A DNA stretch of 53,879 nucleotides from an uncultured Erysipelotrichaceae bacterium (lineage in GTDB: Bacteria > Bacillota_I > Bacilli_A > RFN20 > CAG-826). The stretch lies in assembly GCA_902800025.1 (NCBI GenBank), contig CADCDA010000010.1:1-53879 (forward strand), read 5' to 3'. The position numbers and the translations under genes are program-made. Positions 43,409-52,270 of the stretch are shown in pieces; position 1 is the first letter of the stretch, and every line of letters begins with the position of its first letter. A model generated the notes under the pieces. It worked only from the letters and a program-made list of their open reading frames with translations. It ran no database searches and was not told the origin of the DNA.

Positions 43409-44544
43409 AACTTGCCCTCCTTGTCTCTTGACATTTTGTTAAACTCATCTTTTAGTTCACGCCTACGCATCACGTCTTTAAAGAAGGCGACAAAACCAGA
43501 TAAATAAATAATTACTGAGGTCATAATTGAGGCAACTTCAGGTGAAAAACCTAAATCAGTAATCATCGATCCACCTTCAGTAATATGCACAATGAAATAA
43601 GAAGAGAAGATAATTCCGATCGGATGAAGTCCTCCTAAGAAAGCAGAAGAAATACCTTGGAATCCAATATCTGGAGGTGTTGTTGATAATCTCCAAGATG
43701 TAAATCCATTTTGTAAATTTAATGAAGCAGACAATCCCGCTAATGCACCAGAAATAGCAGTAGCAATTAAGATGTTTTTAATTTTATTAATGCCAGCATA
43801 ATTAGCGGCGTCACCATTTAACCCGATAGCTTTAAGTTCATAACCAACCGTAGTTTTCTTAAAAAGAATATAAATGATAATGACCACTACTAATATCAAA
43901 ATCATTCCAAGTCCAACAATCGGATTTCCTGCAAAAAGACGATCTAGTCCAATTGAAGGAATAAATGAATTTGAAGAGTTGGTGATTGTATATGATTCTG
44001 AGTGAGCGGAGTCCCAAATGGTAGGACTATTAGTAAGAATGCCATTAACTAAATATAAGGCAATCCAGTTTAACATAATCCCAGAAATAACTTCGTTAAC
44101 ATTAAAGAAAGCCTTTAAAGCACCAGAAATCATTGCCCATGATGCAGCGGCAAGCATGGCTAGCAACATTACTAACCACCACGGTAGATTTAATCCAACA
44201 CCAAGGAAGGAAATAACTAAAACCGCGATTGAATATTGACCAGAACCACCTAAGTTAAATAAACCAGCCTTATAAGAAACAAGGATTGATAAACTCATCG
44301 CAATTAATGGAGCAGTCTTTGCTAACGTTTGTCCAAAATAATTAAGTCTATCAGATGGATTGGTAAATATTAGGTAATTGCCTAGTACTGAAGTCATTCC
44401 ATATGCTGCATCATTCACATTTATGCAAAGCAAAATGATAAATCCTAAAACTAGGCCAAATAAAGCGCACCATAAAGAAGTAACAACAGTTTTTGTTGCA
44501 TCTTTTTTTAATAGAGAAGAGAAAAACATCTTAACTTTATTCAC
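43405..44544 (-). CDS. Nucleoside-type ABC transporter permease (first)
   Basis: A 379-residue permease (YufP-like), about ten helices, with VNEVISGIMLNWIALYLVNG and VGYELKAIGLNGDAANYAGINKIKN typical of BMP-system permeases. I start at GTG 44544 (MNKVKMFF), preceded by AAGGAG with 7-base spacing; the longer frame begins with a TTG and lacks a site. It overlaps the ATPase stop by 8 bases. Its own stop is UGA, overlapping the next ATG. Confidence 0.87.
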   Translation of the reverse strand: MNKVKMFFSSLLKKDATKTVVTSLWCALFGLVLGFIILLCINVNDAAYGMTSVLGNYLIFTNPSDRLNYFGQTLAKTAPLIAMSLSILVSYKAGLFNLGGSGQYSIAVLVISFLGVGLNLPWWLVMLLAMLAAASWAMISGALKAFFNVNEVISGIMLNWIALYLVNGILTNSPTIWDSAHSESYTITNSSNSFIPSIGLDRLFAGNPIVGLGMILILVVVIIIYILFKKTTVGYELKAIGLNGDAANYAGINKIKNILIATAISGALAGLSASLNLQNGFTSWRLSTTPPDIGFQGISSAFLGGLHPIGIIFSSYFIVHITEGGSMITDLGFSPEVASIMTSVIIYLSGFVAFFKDVMRRRELKDEFNKMSRDKEGKL

Positions 44545-46153
44545 TATTTTTCTCCTTAATAGCGTTAACAATATCTTTTTTAGCGCCAGACATATATAAC
44601 CCTAATTTTTCTTTTGTAACTTCCTTAGGAAGGAATTCACCAACAATTTCGCCTTCATACATCACTAAAATACGATCAGATAAGGTCAAAACTTGATCGA
44701 GTTCATAAGTGACAAGTAATATCGCCTTATCTTTTTCTCTTTGATCAAGCAAAAGATTATGAATCACTTCAATCGCTCCGATATCTAACCCTCTTGTTGG
44801 TTGAACCGCAATTAATAAATTTGGGTTGCGTTCTATTTCTCTACCGACGATGATTTTTTGCTGGTTACCGCCAGACATACTTCTAACTGTTGTATTTCCA
44901 TCACCGCTTGAACGGATATCATATTTTTCTATTAATCCATTCGCGTATTTTTTTATCGATTTATCATTCAAAAACAAACATTTTGAAAATTCTTTTTCAT
45001 AATATCGGTCTAAAACAGAGTTTTCATAAATTGAATAATCTAAGACAAGACCATATTTATGCCTATCTTCAGGGATGTGGGAAATACCTGCTTTTATCTT
45101 GTTTCTTATTGAGAATGTAGAAATATCTTTGCCGTTAAGTGTTATCGTTCCACTTTGTGCTTTTTTAATGCCAGTAATTCCATATATGGTTTCTTGTTGT
45201 CCATTTCCATCAATTCCCGCGATAGTGACAATCTCCCCTTTTCTGACGTTAAAAGAAATATCATTAACTACTTTCTTTTTGCTAAATGGATCCGCCACTA
45301 CAAGATGCTCCACTCTTAATACTTCTTCTTGTGGAATCTTTTTTGTTTTTTCTTGAAAAAAATTAACGTTTCTTCCGACCATCAAAGCCGAAATTTCTTC
45401 TTTAGTGGTTTCGCTAGTCTTTAATGTATTGATGTATTGTCCTTTTCTTATAACTGTGATTTCATCACAAACTGCAAATATTTCATTAAGTTTATGAGAA
45501 ATAAAGATGATTGATTTTCCTTCTTTTTTTAGGTTTCTTAAAATATTTAAAAATTCTTGTATTTCTTGTTCGGTAAGTACTGCGGTTGGCTCATCAAAAA
45601 TCAAAATATCATTTTTGCGGTATAGCATTTTGATGATCTCGACTTTTTGTTGTGTTTCAACAGATACATCTTTTATTTTTTTATCTAAATCAACATGTAG
45701 ATTATATTGAGTAATTATTTTTTCAATTTCTGTTCTAGCTTTTTTATAGTCAACAATCTTAAAGATGCGTTTGTTTAAATAGTTAATTGCCTTTTTAAAA
45801 ACATTAAGGTTACCACTATATTCTTTTAAAGGCTCTTCCTCTAAAATGATGTTTTGTAAAATAGTAAAAGTATCAACGAGTTTAAAATGTTGATGAACCA
45901 TCCCAATGTTGAGTTTTGTTGCATCATTAGGGTTAGTGATTTTTACCACTTCTCCATCTTTTTTTATAATTCCTTCATCCGGTTCATATAAACCGAAAAG
46001 AATCGACATAATCGTGGATTTTCCCGCTCCATTTTCGCCACATAGAGCTAAAATATGGCCCTTCTTTAAACGGATATCAATATGATCGTTAGCCAAAATA
46101 TTACCAAATTTTTTGGTAATTCCAAGCATTTCAATGACATAGTTCTCGTTCAT
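44537..46153 (-). CDS. Nucleoside-type ABC transporter ATPase with two ATPase domains
   Basis: A 538-residue ATPase of the YufO/RbsA type with two tandem domains. The first has Walker A GENGAGKST and Walker B DILIFDEPTAVLT, with a degenerate signature VSVETQQKVEI. The second has AGIDGNGQQE in place of Walker A, and signature SGGNQQKIIVGREI followed by VQPTRGLDIGA. Degeneration of one site is normal in this family. The gene starts 1 base after the BMP stop, so it is coupled. Energises nucleoside import with the permeases at 43405 and 42452. Confidence 0.92.
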   Translation of the reverse strand: MNENYVIEMLGITKKFGNILANDHIDIRLKKGHILALCGENGAGKSTIMSILFGLYEPDEGIIKKDGEVVKITNPNDATKLNIGMVHQHFKLVDTFTILQNIILEEEPLKEYSGNLNVFKKAINYLNKRIFKIVDYKKARTEIEKIITQYNLHVDLDKKIKDVSVETQQKVEIIKMLYRKNDILIFDEPTAVLTEQEIQEFLNILRNLKKEGKSIIFISHKLNEIFAVCDEITVIRKGQYINTLKTSETTKEEISALMVGRNVNFFQEKTKKIPQEEVLRVEHLVVADPFSKKKVVNDISFNVRKGEIVTIAGIDGNGQQETIYGITGIKKAQSGTITLNGKDISTFSIRNKIKAGISHIPEDRHKYGLVLDYSIYENSVLDRYYEKEFSKCLFLNDKSIKKYANGLIEKYDIRSSGDGNTTVRSMSGGNQQKIIVGREIERNPNLLIAVQPTRGLDIGAIEVIHNLLLDQREKDKAILLVTYELDQVLTLSDRILVMYEGEIVGEFLPKEVTKEKLGLYMSGAKKDIVNAIKEKNSE

Positions 46154-46154
46154 A

Positions 46155-47270
46155 CTATTTTATCGACCCTTGATAACTAACGGTTGTGTATGAACTAGTT
46201 TCAGGATGTTGAGAAACATCAGAAGAAACGATTTTAGTTCCATTCATAATCTCACTAAGTAAAACTTTATAATCATCTACTGTAAAATTATCCATTCTCC
46301 AGTGTTCTAAAGCGAGTTGAACATAGTTTTGTTCCGGATGTTCGCTTGACACTAATCCGAGATAATTAATTCCTTTATCATGGTTTAATCCTCGATATAG
46401 AGTTTCTAATTTATCAACGACTGTTTGTTTGATTCCTTTCATGGCGCTAGTGATACATATTCCTTCTTTATAATCTCGATCAATAATCGGTGCTTGATCA
46501 CTATCAACGCCAATCATATAACCATTATTTTCTTTAGCGGCAAGAGCGACAGAAGTATATATACTTCCTCCACAGGCAAAAACAATATCTGCTTTATCTC
46601 CTTTATACCAGTTATCAATGTATTTATATATCTCGCTATCACCAAAGAATTGGCCACCATAAACATATTGGAGTTCAACGTTAGTTTCTAATTCTTCTGC
46701 GGCCGCATCTATCCCTTGGACATATCCATATCCAAATCTAATAACGGCAGAAGCTTCCATTCCTCCAAGATAACCGAGTTTTCGATATCCATCTTTAACA
46801 GCAGCGTATCCTGCTAAATAGCCTGCAATTTCTTCGTGATAGTTATAAACTATAACATTATCAGGCAAAACAAATCCGCTAGGAAAATCAGCTTCTGAAA
46901 TATCTAAACCGATAAATGTCACATCAGGATGATTAGGAGCAACTTCAGCGATGGCTTCGCCTAAAGCAAAACCAGGACATAAAATAACATCGTATCCGCG
47001 ATCTATAGCTAGTTTTAAAGATTTTATACGTTCCGCTAAGGAAATACTTGTTGGCTTATAGTAGTTGAATTTTTTGTTATTCTCTCGGCACCACTCTTTT
47101 GCGCCTTCATAACATGCTTGATTAAATGAAGCGTCATTAACATCAGAAAAGTCGGTAACCATAGCAACTTGAAAAACATCATTTTGCCTTTTAGATAAAG
47201 TTCCAAGTGTAAAAACAAGTGTAAAGAAAACAGTTGCGGTTGCAAGAAGGGCAATAAGAATTTTCTTCAT
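46155..47270 (-). CDS. BMP-family nucleoside-binding protein
   Basis: A 371-residue extracellular binding protein of the BmpA/Med family, whose members bind purine nucleosides. Blocks: VAMVTDFSDVNDASFNQACYEGAKEW, DVILCPGFALGEAI, LGYLGGMEASAVIRFGYGYVQG, VFACGGSIYTSVALAAKE and VIGVDSDQAP-like MIGVDSDQAP. The N-terminal hydrophobic segment (about 2-26) has no lipobox cysteine, unusual for this Gram-positive family, so it may be held by an uncleaved helix. I start at ATG 47270 (MKKILIALL); the longer frame begins with TTG 47297 and would overlap the promoter. No clear ribosome site. Confidence 0.87.
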   Translation of the reverse strand: MKKILIALLATATVFFTLVFTLGTLSKRQNDVFQVAMVTDFSDVNDASFNQACYEGAKEWCRENNKKFNYYKPTSISLAERIKSLKLAIDRGYDVILCPGFALGEAIAEVAPNHPDVTFIGLDISEADFPSGFVLPDNVIVYNYHEEIAGYLAGYAAVKDGYRKLGYLGGMEASAVIRFGYGYVQGIDAAAEELETNVELQYVYGGQFFGDSEIYKYIDNWYKGDKADIVFACGGSIYTSVALAAKENNGYMIGVDSDQAPIIDRDYKEGICITSAMKGIKQTVVDKLETLYRGLNHDKGINYLGLVSSEHPEQNYVQLALEHWRMDNFTVDDYKVLLSEIMNGTKIVSSDVSQHPETSSYTTVSYQGSIK

Positions 47271-47300
47271 AACGATAATTGTATAATAATTAGGCAATTA

Positions 47301-47315
47301 TGTTTAGAATAAACA
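47301..47315. promoter_or_regulatory. Candidate operator of the BMP operon
   Basis: TGTTTA-GAA-TAAACA, a perfect inverted repeat in the promoter region, 31 bases before the BMP start. A minus-strand TTGTTT (47316-47311) and TAATTA (47292-47287), 18 apart, would make the promoter overlap it. Confidence 0.45.
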
Positions 47316-47353
47316 AATTTTAGTAATTGCAAAGACTTATAATTTTAACAAAA

Positions 47354-47378
47354 ACAGTACCGATTTAATCGATACAGT
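47354..47378. repeat. Dispersed palindromic repeat, copy 1
   Basis: ACAGTACCGAT-TTA-ATCGATACAGT, with a minus-strand T tail. The copy at 49290-49315 shares the left arm exactly. It can form a terminator-like hairpin on the minus strand, upstream of the BMP operon. Confidence 0.5.
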
Positions 47379-47448
47379 AATATGTGATTGGCAAAAGACT
47401 CCAAAAATAATACAATTTTTACTTTTCTCAAAAAATGGTACAGAGATG

Positions 47449-47471
47449 AAAAAGGCCACTTTTTAGTGGCC
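47449..47471 (-). terminator. terminator of the AbrB-ABC operon
   Basis: Minus strand GGCCACT-AAAA-AGTGGCC followed by TTTTT, about 20 bases past the permease stop. Confidence 0.88.
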
Positions 47472-47492
47472 CTAATTACTTATTTAATGATA

Positions 47493-48176
47493 TTAGAAGT
47501 CAACTTTTTCTAAGCGTTTTGCTGAGACCTTATAAACAATAATATGTAAGGCAAATGAGATGAGAATTGCGGCCCCTAAAATGCCAAACTGAATGCCAAT
47601 ATGAAGATTATTTAATATTTCTAATCCAGGAATAAATGGTAAGCCAATTGTAAATACTCCAATATAAACAACAAACCCAAGGATTGTGAACAATGTTGAC
47701 ATCACGATTGATTTACCATGCTTGTAGTAAATTGGGAAGAAGATTAAATCTGCGATGGCATAACCGATAATAGCGATTCCTAATAGAAGGACATAACAAT
47801 TCAAACCTAAACCAGGAATCTTATATTCGCTAGGATTTTCCGCCGATTGTGCAATTGCGTTATTGATAATTCTCGCCACTGGATAGAGGGCTGTCATTAC
47901 CAAAACAAAGGCGGCTTGCATAAATATCACCGTGAATATTCTGGCTAAAACGATGTCTTTTTTACGAACTGGTAGCAGAGTTGAGTAAAGTAAATCATTG
48001 CTTTGTTGGCCTTTATTTGCTCCTAAGAAAAGTATTGGATAACAAGTTAAAACATAGATGAATCCGATTCCTAAAGGATAAGAAGGAATAAGAATCATTA
48101 AAGGAAATAAAGCGATAAAGATATAGCAAATAGGATGCATGGATAAGTGCATCTCTTTATAAATCAAAGCTTTCAT
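47493..48176 (-). CDS. ABC-2 type transporter permease
   Basis: A 227-residue six-helix permease of the ABC2_membrane_5 type (LIYKEMHLSMHP start, FLGANKGQQSNDLLYSTLLPVRKKDIVLARI coupling region). I start at ATG 48176 (MKALIYKE), because the frame's earlier codon is TTG. It overlaps the ATPase gene by 20 bases. Works with the ATPase at 48157 as an exporter, possibly for peptide antibiotics or lipids, as in YtrABCDEF-like systems; cargo unknown. Confidence 0.85.
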   Translation of the reverse strand: MKALIYKEMHLSMHPICYIFIALFPLMILIPSYPLGIGFIYVLTCYPILFLGANKGQQSNDLLYSTLLPVRKKDIVLARIFTVIFMQAAFVLVMTALYPVARIINNAIAQSAENPSEYKIPGLGLNCYVLLLGIAIIGYAIADLIFFPIYYKHGKSIVMSTLFTILGFVVYIGVFTIGLPFIPGLEILNNLHIGIQFGILGAAILISFALHIIVYKVSAKRLEKVDF

Positions 48177-49029
48177 CTTCTTTCTTACTCCTTTCAATGT
48201 AGACCATAATTTGTTCTAAATCTGGTTCTTGTGGTTCAATTTTGTTTTTAATAAAGAGATCTTTTTTATCTGGACTGATTAATCCTTCAATACGATCGTC
48301 AAATTCTTTGTAGGCGATGTATTCATTTAATAGTTCTTTATTAAAAGTTTTATCTTTGATAAATAAGTAAGAATTAACAAAGTCATTTTTTGTACCTGAA
48401 TAAATGATTTCTCCATCATGTATATAGGTGATATCACTCGCACATTTATCTAAGTCACTAGTGATATGAGTGGAGAAAAGAATCGCTCTATCTTTGTTTT
48501 TGACAATTTGTCTAAAGATATCTAAGATTTCATCTCTTGAAACTGGATCAAGTCCAGAGGTTGGTTCATCTAAAATTAGTAGCTCTGCGTGGTGAGATAA
48601 AGCAATTGCCACAGAATATTTAACTTTCATACCACTACTTAGTTCTTCAAGTTTTTTATCAACATTTAAATTAAATAAACGGCAGGCTTCATTAAATTTC
48701 TTCTCATCGAACTTCTTATAAAACCTTTTAGTAACGTTCATTAATTGACGAATGGTTTTGTTTGGATAGTAATTGAGTTCGCTTAAAGCGAAACCAATAC
48801 GCTGTTTATTTTCTAGTTCATTTTTACTCATGTCCGTTTCAAAAGCGGAAATCTTTCCACTTTCATAATGGATGAGATTCATAATGCATTTTAAAGTTGT
48901 GGTTTTACCCGCACCATTACGGCCAATAAAACCCATTATTTGTCCAGGTTTAACTTCAAAAGAAACGTCTTTTAATGTAAAAGAAGGATATGTTTTTCTA
49001 ACATTTTCTAATCTTAATATGTCGCTCAT
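48157..49029 (-). CDS. ABC-2 type transporter ATPase
   Basis: A 290-residue YtrB-like ATPase: Walker A GRNGAGKTT, signature LSSGMKVKYSVAIALS, Walker B LLILDEPTSGLD, switch STH. GGAGGACC site; its ATG overlaps the AbrB stop (UGA) by 4 bases, so all three genes are coupled. A C-terminal tail of about 70 residues (NEYIAYKEFDDRIEGLI) is typical of this group. Confidence 0.9.
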   Translation of the reverse strand: MSDILRLENVRKTYPSFTLKDVSFEVKPGQIMGFIGRNGAGKTTTLKCIMNLIHYESGKISAFETDMSKNELENKQRIGFALSELNYYPNKTIRQLMNVTKRFYKKFDEKKFNEACRLFNLNVDKKLEELSSGMKVKYSVAIALSHHAELLILDEPTSGLDPVSRDEILDIFRQIVKNKDRAILFSTHITSDLDKCASDITYIHDGEIIYSGTKNDFVNSYLFIKDKTFNKELLNEYIAYKEFDDRIEGLISPDKKDLFIKNKIEPQEPDLEQIMVYIERSKKEDESFDL

Positions 49030-49226
49030 TTTATCTGGTCCTCCGCGATATGGTAGAAGGCATCCGCTTTTAATATAGCGATACCTTTTTGTTTATCACC
49101 TAAAACCATTAATGTTTCGCCTTCTTTGATATCGAACATTTCCCTGGCTTCTTTTGGTATTGTGATTTGACCTTTAGGTCCCACTTTCACACTGACAATG
49201 AAACGGTCTTGATTATTATTGTTCAT
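49026..49226 (-). CDS. AbrB/SpoVT-type DNA-binding protein
   Basis: A 66-residue transcription factor with the swapped-hairpin AbrB fold: VKVGPKGQITIPKEAREMFDIKEGETLMVL. First gene of the operon with the ABC-2 ATPase and permease, so it probably controls its own operon. The ribosome site is an unusual purine run with AAGTAAG repeats. Promoter TTGACT-16-TATGAT lies 30 bases upstream. Confidence 0.87.
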   Translation of the reverse strand: MNNNNQDRFIVSVKVGPKGQITIPKEAREMFDIKEGETLMVLGDKQKGIAILKADAFYHIAEDQIK

Positions 49227-49255
49227 ATTCTTACTTTTCTTACCTTTCTTACTTA

Positions 49256-49283
49256 ATCATAGTCATTACGTTGTAAAAGTCAA
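49256..49283 (-). promoter_or_regulatory. Promoter of the AbrB-ABC operon
   Basis: Minus strand TTGACT (49283-49278), 16-base spacer, TATGAT (49261-49256). Confidence 0.7.
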
Positions 49284-49289
49284 TAAAAA

Positions 49290-49315
49290 ACAGTACCGAT
49301 TTGTATCGATACTGT
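49290..49315. repeat. Dispersed palindromic repeat, copy 2
   Basis: ACAGTACCGAT-TTGT-ATCGATACTGT, 11-base arms with one mismatch. On the minus strand it is followed by TTTTTTATT and so looks like an intrinsic terminator, 6 bases before the -35 of the AbrB operon. Same left arm as 47354-47378. Confidence 0.55.
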
Positions 49316-49716
49316 AGTTGACAACTGCCCTTGAAGAATATTGCTGATACAAACCAAGGCTTTGCCGATAGGTTGAAGAAGTCCTTTGATACAAAATCAC
49401 TGAGGTGACAGGACTTGAATTACTCTATCGACTTTTAATCATATTAATAAAGATATTAAATAGCAAATTTTACTGTCCCAGATACTGACTTGATTGTTAG
49501 TGATAAACTTCTATTTTCAGTTCATTAATCATAGATTAAAAGATTAAGAGAAATCAGAGTGTAGAATAATAATGATTATTTGCATGTTTTTTACACTTTT
49601 TTATTTTTTGACCCAACCTCTAATTTTTGACGGTCAGCTATTGCATGGTATTTGATACCAAATTTGGTACTAGCTTTTAGATCCACTACTTCATATGCAC
49701 ATTCGGAATCTACATC
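49316..49716. other. Gene-free region with coding-like and structured remnants
   Basis: No intact gene in about 400 bases. A minus-strand frame at 49591-49737 is open for 48 codons without a start, ending in RQKLEVGSKNKKV; it looks like the tail of a lost gene. At 49380-49416, AAGTCCT and AGGACTT arms enclose a TCAC-TGAG-GTGA hairpin, so an RNA structure or mobile-element scar is possible. I recognise no known element. Confidence 0.4.
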
Positions 49717-49766
49717 AATAAATAAAAAAGAACCCGACCTAGATATCAGCTATATCCAAAGTCGGG
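49717..49766 (-). terminator. terminator of the first DUF6273 gene
   Basis: Minus strand CCCGAC/GTCGGG outer stem (49733-49766) with an inner GATAT/ATATC helix, followed by TTCTTTTTTATTTATT. The 34-base hairpin is identical to that at 51003-51036. Confidence 0.8.
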
Positions 49767-49794
49767 ATTTAATTTTTGATTATTGCTTTGTGAA

Positions 49795-50869
49795 CTACGC
49801 AATCTTGATTGAAAGGCCGGGACGCACACTGCGGTCCACGTCGTTGACATTGTTGCCATAGAGGGTACCATCGTTGCCGACATACCACGCGACGGAGGAG
49901 TTGCCGCTGTTAGGAGAACGAGTCCAGTAGTAACCATAATTTAAGTAAGGTTCACTTAAGTAACAACGAGTGCCTCTTGCCCTTGCCCAGTCAGTAGTTT
50001 TGCAATATCTTGTATCGGTTGATTTAGCCGATGTTGAGAATCCATAACTACTATTGATATAGTCTTGATAGCTTGGTAAAAACACGTTGTCTTTAGTTTC
50101 TTCACAAGCATAAGGGTTTTCGATTGAATCGGTTGTGGAAGCACTGTTATTCACTGTCGTTGTTTGGATATGACTATTACCTAACGTAAAGGCTAAATTA
50201 TAGAAATCATTATTTAAGAATGATCTGATTTCAGAATCTTCGTAATTATTTGAACCATTACCATATCTACGAGCATCTAATAAAACACTAGAGAGGATGT
50301 AATATTCGCCATCACTATTTGAAAGGATGTTCCAGGTAATTGGTTCGCATTTGAACCAATAGGTAGCTCCCTGTTGGATGGTTGTTTCGTTATCAAATGT
50401 ATAGAATGATCTATATGGTGTCGCACTTAATTTAGCGTAATATTCTCCTCTATATAAGAACCAACCATTTGTTTGCTTTGTAGCGTTATTCTTTAAATTA
50501 GAAATTAGATCTTCATCCGTTATTACGGTTTGAGGATATATTCCATATGTAACTGTGTTTCCGTTAATTATAGGAGAAGAACTTGTTGGAGCAATATATC
50601 GATCATCTTCATTAGTAAGGGAATAGAAGTATTCGTTGTCAAGGAAGTTACGATCAATAGAGTGCGCATTTGTCAGTGCTACTAGCCCAGAATTCTCTTG
50701 AACCGTGTCTAGTGGGTGTTGGAGCAACTGCGGCATAATGATACCAAACCTCGCCATTCGTAGCGAAAACAGATGAACTATTTAGACCACCACTAATAGC
50801 TAAAACAGCACCGGTGATAGCAATCATTGATGTTGCAGCAACAGATAATAAAATTCTCTTTTTATTCAT
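49795..50869 (-). pseudogene. Frameshifted DUF6273 surface protein (copy 1)
   Basis: A paralogue of the 51063 gene, broken by a one-base frameshift. The first frame starts at ATG 50869 (MNKKRILLSVAATS), gives a signal peptide ending in a SSVFATNGEVW region and stops at UGA just after CALY (50654). The body continues in another frame from about 50650 to 49795, with NEDDRY, VTYGIYPQT, the YWFKCEPITWNIL block, TRYCKTTDWARARG, YYWTRSP and RSVRPGLSIKIA. Deleting one T at the junction (codons CTC TAT T GAT) restores one reading frame. The motifs are otherwise intact, so the change is recent, phase-variable or an assembly error. Function of DUF6273 domains is unknown; it is probably extracellular. 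Confidence 0.8.
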
Positions 50870-50904
50870 ATTTGCAAACCTTCTTTGTATTAATTAACAA
50901 TATA

Positions 50905-50979
50905 AAAGTATAGCGAATAATACTTATAATCAAGAAAAATAGTTTTAAACTATACTTTCAGAAATTCAAAGTAAAGTTT
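50905..50979 (-). promoter_or_regulatory. Promoter and inverted repeat of DUF6273 copy 1
   Basis: Minus strand TTGATT (50933-50928), 17-base spacer, TACTTT (50910-50905). Upstream, AAACTATACTTT (50947-50958) and AAAGTAAAGTTT (50968-50979) are 12-base inverted arms (11 of 12 match) separated by 9 bases; a second palindrome ATAGTTT-T-AAACTAT (50939-50953) overlaps. The position upstream of -35 suggests an activator site. Confidence 0.55.
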
Positions 50980-50984
50980 CTAAT
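50914..50984. repeat. 71-base exact repeat, copy 1
   Basis: Identical, base for base, to 52280-52350. It covers the promoter spacer, -35 and the inverted repeats in front of both DUF6273 genes. Confidence 0.8.
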
Positions 50985-50994
50985 GTAAAATAAG

Positions 50995-51036
50995 TAAAAA
51001 AGCCCGACCTAGATATCAGCTATATCCAAAGTCGGG
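50995..51036 (-). terminator. terminator of the second DUF6273 gene
   Basis: Same 34-base CCCGAC/GTCGGG hairpin as at 49733-49766 (51003-51036), followed on the minus strand by CTTTTTTAC. Confidence 0.8.
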
Positions 51037-51062
51037 TTTAAATTTTTTTATTAGTTTGTGAA

Positions 51063-52238
51063 CTACGCAATCTTGATTGTGAGAGCGGGACGCACACTGC
51101 GTCTCGCGAGACTGACCTGTCCACCGTAATCGAGGATTCCGTTATGGCTGACGATCCACGCGTAGTTGGAGTACTCGTCGTCAGGAGAACGAGTCCAATA
51201 ATAGCCATTATTATATTGATAAGAAACACTATCGTTGTCATAATAAGCGCCTCTCGCTCTTGCCCAGTCAGTAGTTTTGCAATATCTAGTATCTGTTTGG
51301 TCTTCCGAAGTTGAGAAGCCATAACTGGAGTTGATGTAATCCCTATAGCTTGGCAAGAACACTTTGTCTTTGGTGTTATTACAGGCATAGGGGTTAGGGC
51401 TTGAATAAGTCGTGGAAGCACTGTTATCCACTGTCGTTGTTTGGATATGACTATCGCCTAACGCAAATGCCGAATTGTAGAAATCGCTTCTTAACCATGC
51501 ACGGATATCGCTATATTCATAATTATTCGGATGAATGGTTTCGCCATCGATTGTTCTAGTAGATGTTGAGTTATAATAGCAATGTGCATCCAATAAGATG
51601 CTTGATAAAATGTAATATTCTCCATCATTATTGCTTAAGACATTCCAAGTGATAGGTTCACATTTAAACCAATATGTTGTTCCACTTACGATGGTCGTAC
51701 CATTATTGAATTTATAATCATCTAGAAGTGGCGTAGCTTCTACTTTTGTGTAATATGCATTTTCATGGAAATAATAACCATTGGTTCCTGGTTCTGTTGA
51801 TGCTGCTAATCCGGTTAATGCGGTTATTAAACTTCCGTCATTGACATTTGTTTGAGGATATAAGCCATAGGTAACAGTTTTATTTTTAGTAGAGAACATT
51901 GGCGTAATGCCTAAACTTTCGTTTCCGCTTGGAATATATCTATCGTCATCGCATGTTAGAGTGGCAAACGATTCATAAGTGGAAAAATCATGTTCCTCGC
52001 ATGTGACTCCTGGATTAATAAAGGTATGGGTTGTGCATCCATCGGTGCTACTAGCCCAGAATTCTTTGCTTCCATGAGTGGTTTCAGTAGGTGCAACGGC
52101 GGCATAATGATGCCAAACCTCGCCATTCGTAGCGAAAACAGATGAACTTTTTATACCACCGTTAATAGCTAAAACCGCACCGGTGATAGCAATCATTGAT
52201 GTTGCAGCAACAGATAATAGAATTTTCTTTTTATTCAT
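51063..52238 (-). CDS. Secreted DUF6273 domain protein (copy 2, intact)
   Basis: A 391-residue exported protein. Signal peptide MNKKKILLSVAATSMIAITGAVLA, then a linker with a cysteine pair (about 70-80), the block VTYGLYPQTN, YWFKCEPITWNVLSNNDGEYYILSS, DTRYCKTTDWARARG, YYWTRSPDD and the terminal RSVRPALTIKIA. This is the DUF6273 pattern found in many secreted proteins of gut Bacillota; no enzymatic activity is known. No LPXTG or lipobox, so release or non-covalent attachment is likely. It forms a tandem pair with the frameshifted copy, with the same promoter region and terminator. Confidence 0.85.
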   Translation of the reverse strand: MNKKKILLSVAATSMIAITGAVLAINGGIKSSSVFATNGEVWHHYAAVAPTETTHGSKEFWASSTDGCTTHTFINPGVTCEEHDFSTYESFATLTCDDDRYIPSGNESLGITPMFSTKNKTVTYGLYPQTNVNDGSLITALTGLAASTEPGTNGYYFHENAYYTKVEATPLLDDYKFNNGTTIVSGTTYWFKCEPITWNVLSNNDGEYYILSSILLDAHCYYNSTSTRTIDGETIHPNNYEYSDIRAWLRSDFYNSAFALGDSHIQTTTVDNSASTTYSSPNPYACNNTKDKVFLPSYRDYINSSYGFSTSEDQTDTRYCKTTDWARARGAYYDNDSVSYQYNNGYYWTRSPDDEYSNYAWIVSHNGILDYGGQVSLARRSVRPALTIKIA

Positions 52239-52270
52239 ATTTACAAACCTTTTTGTATTTATTAATAATA

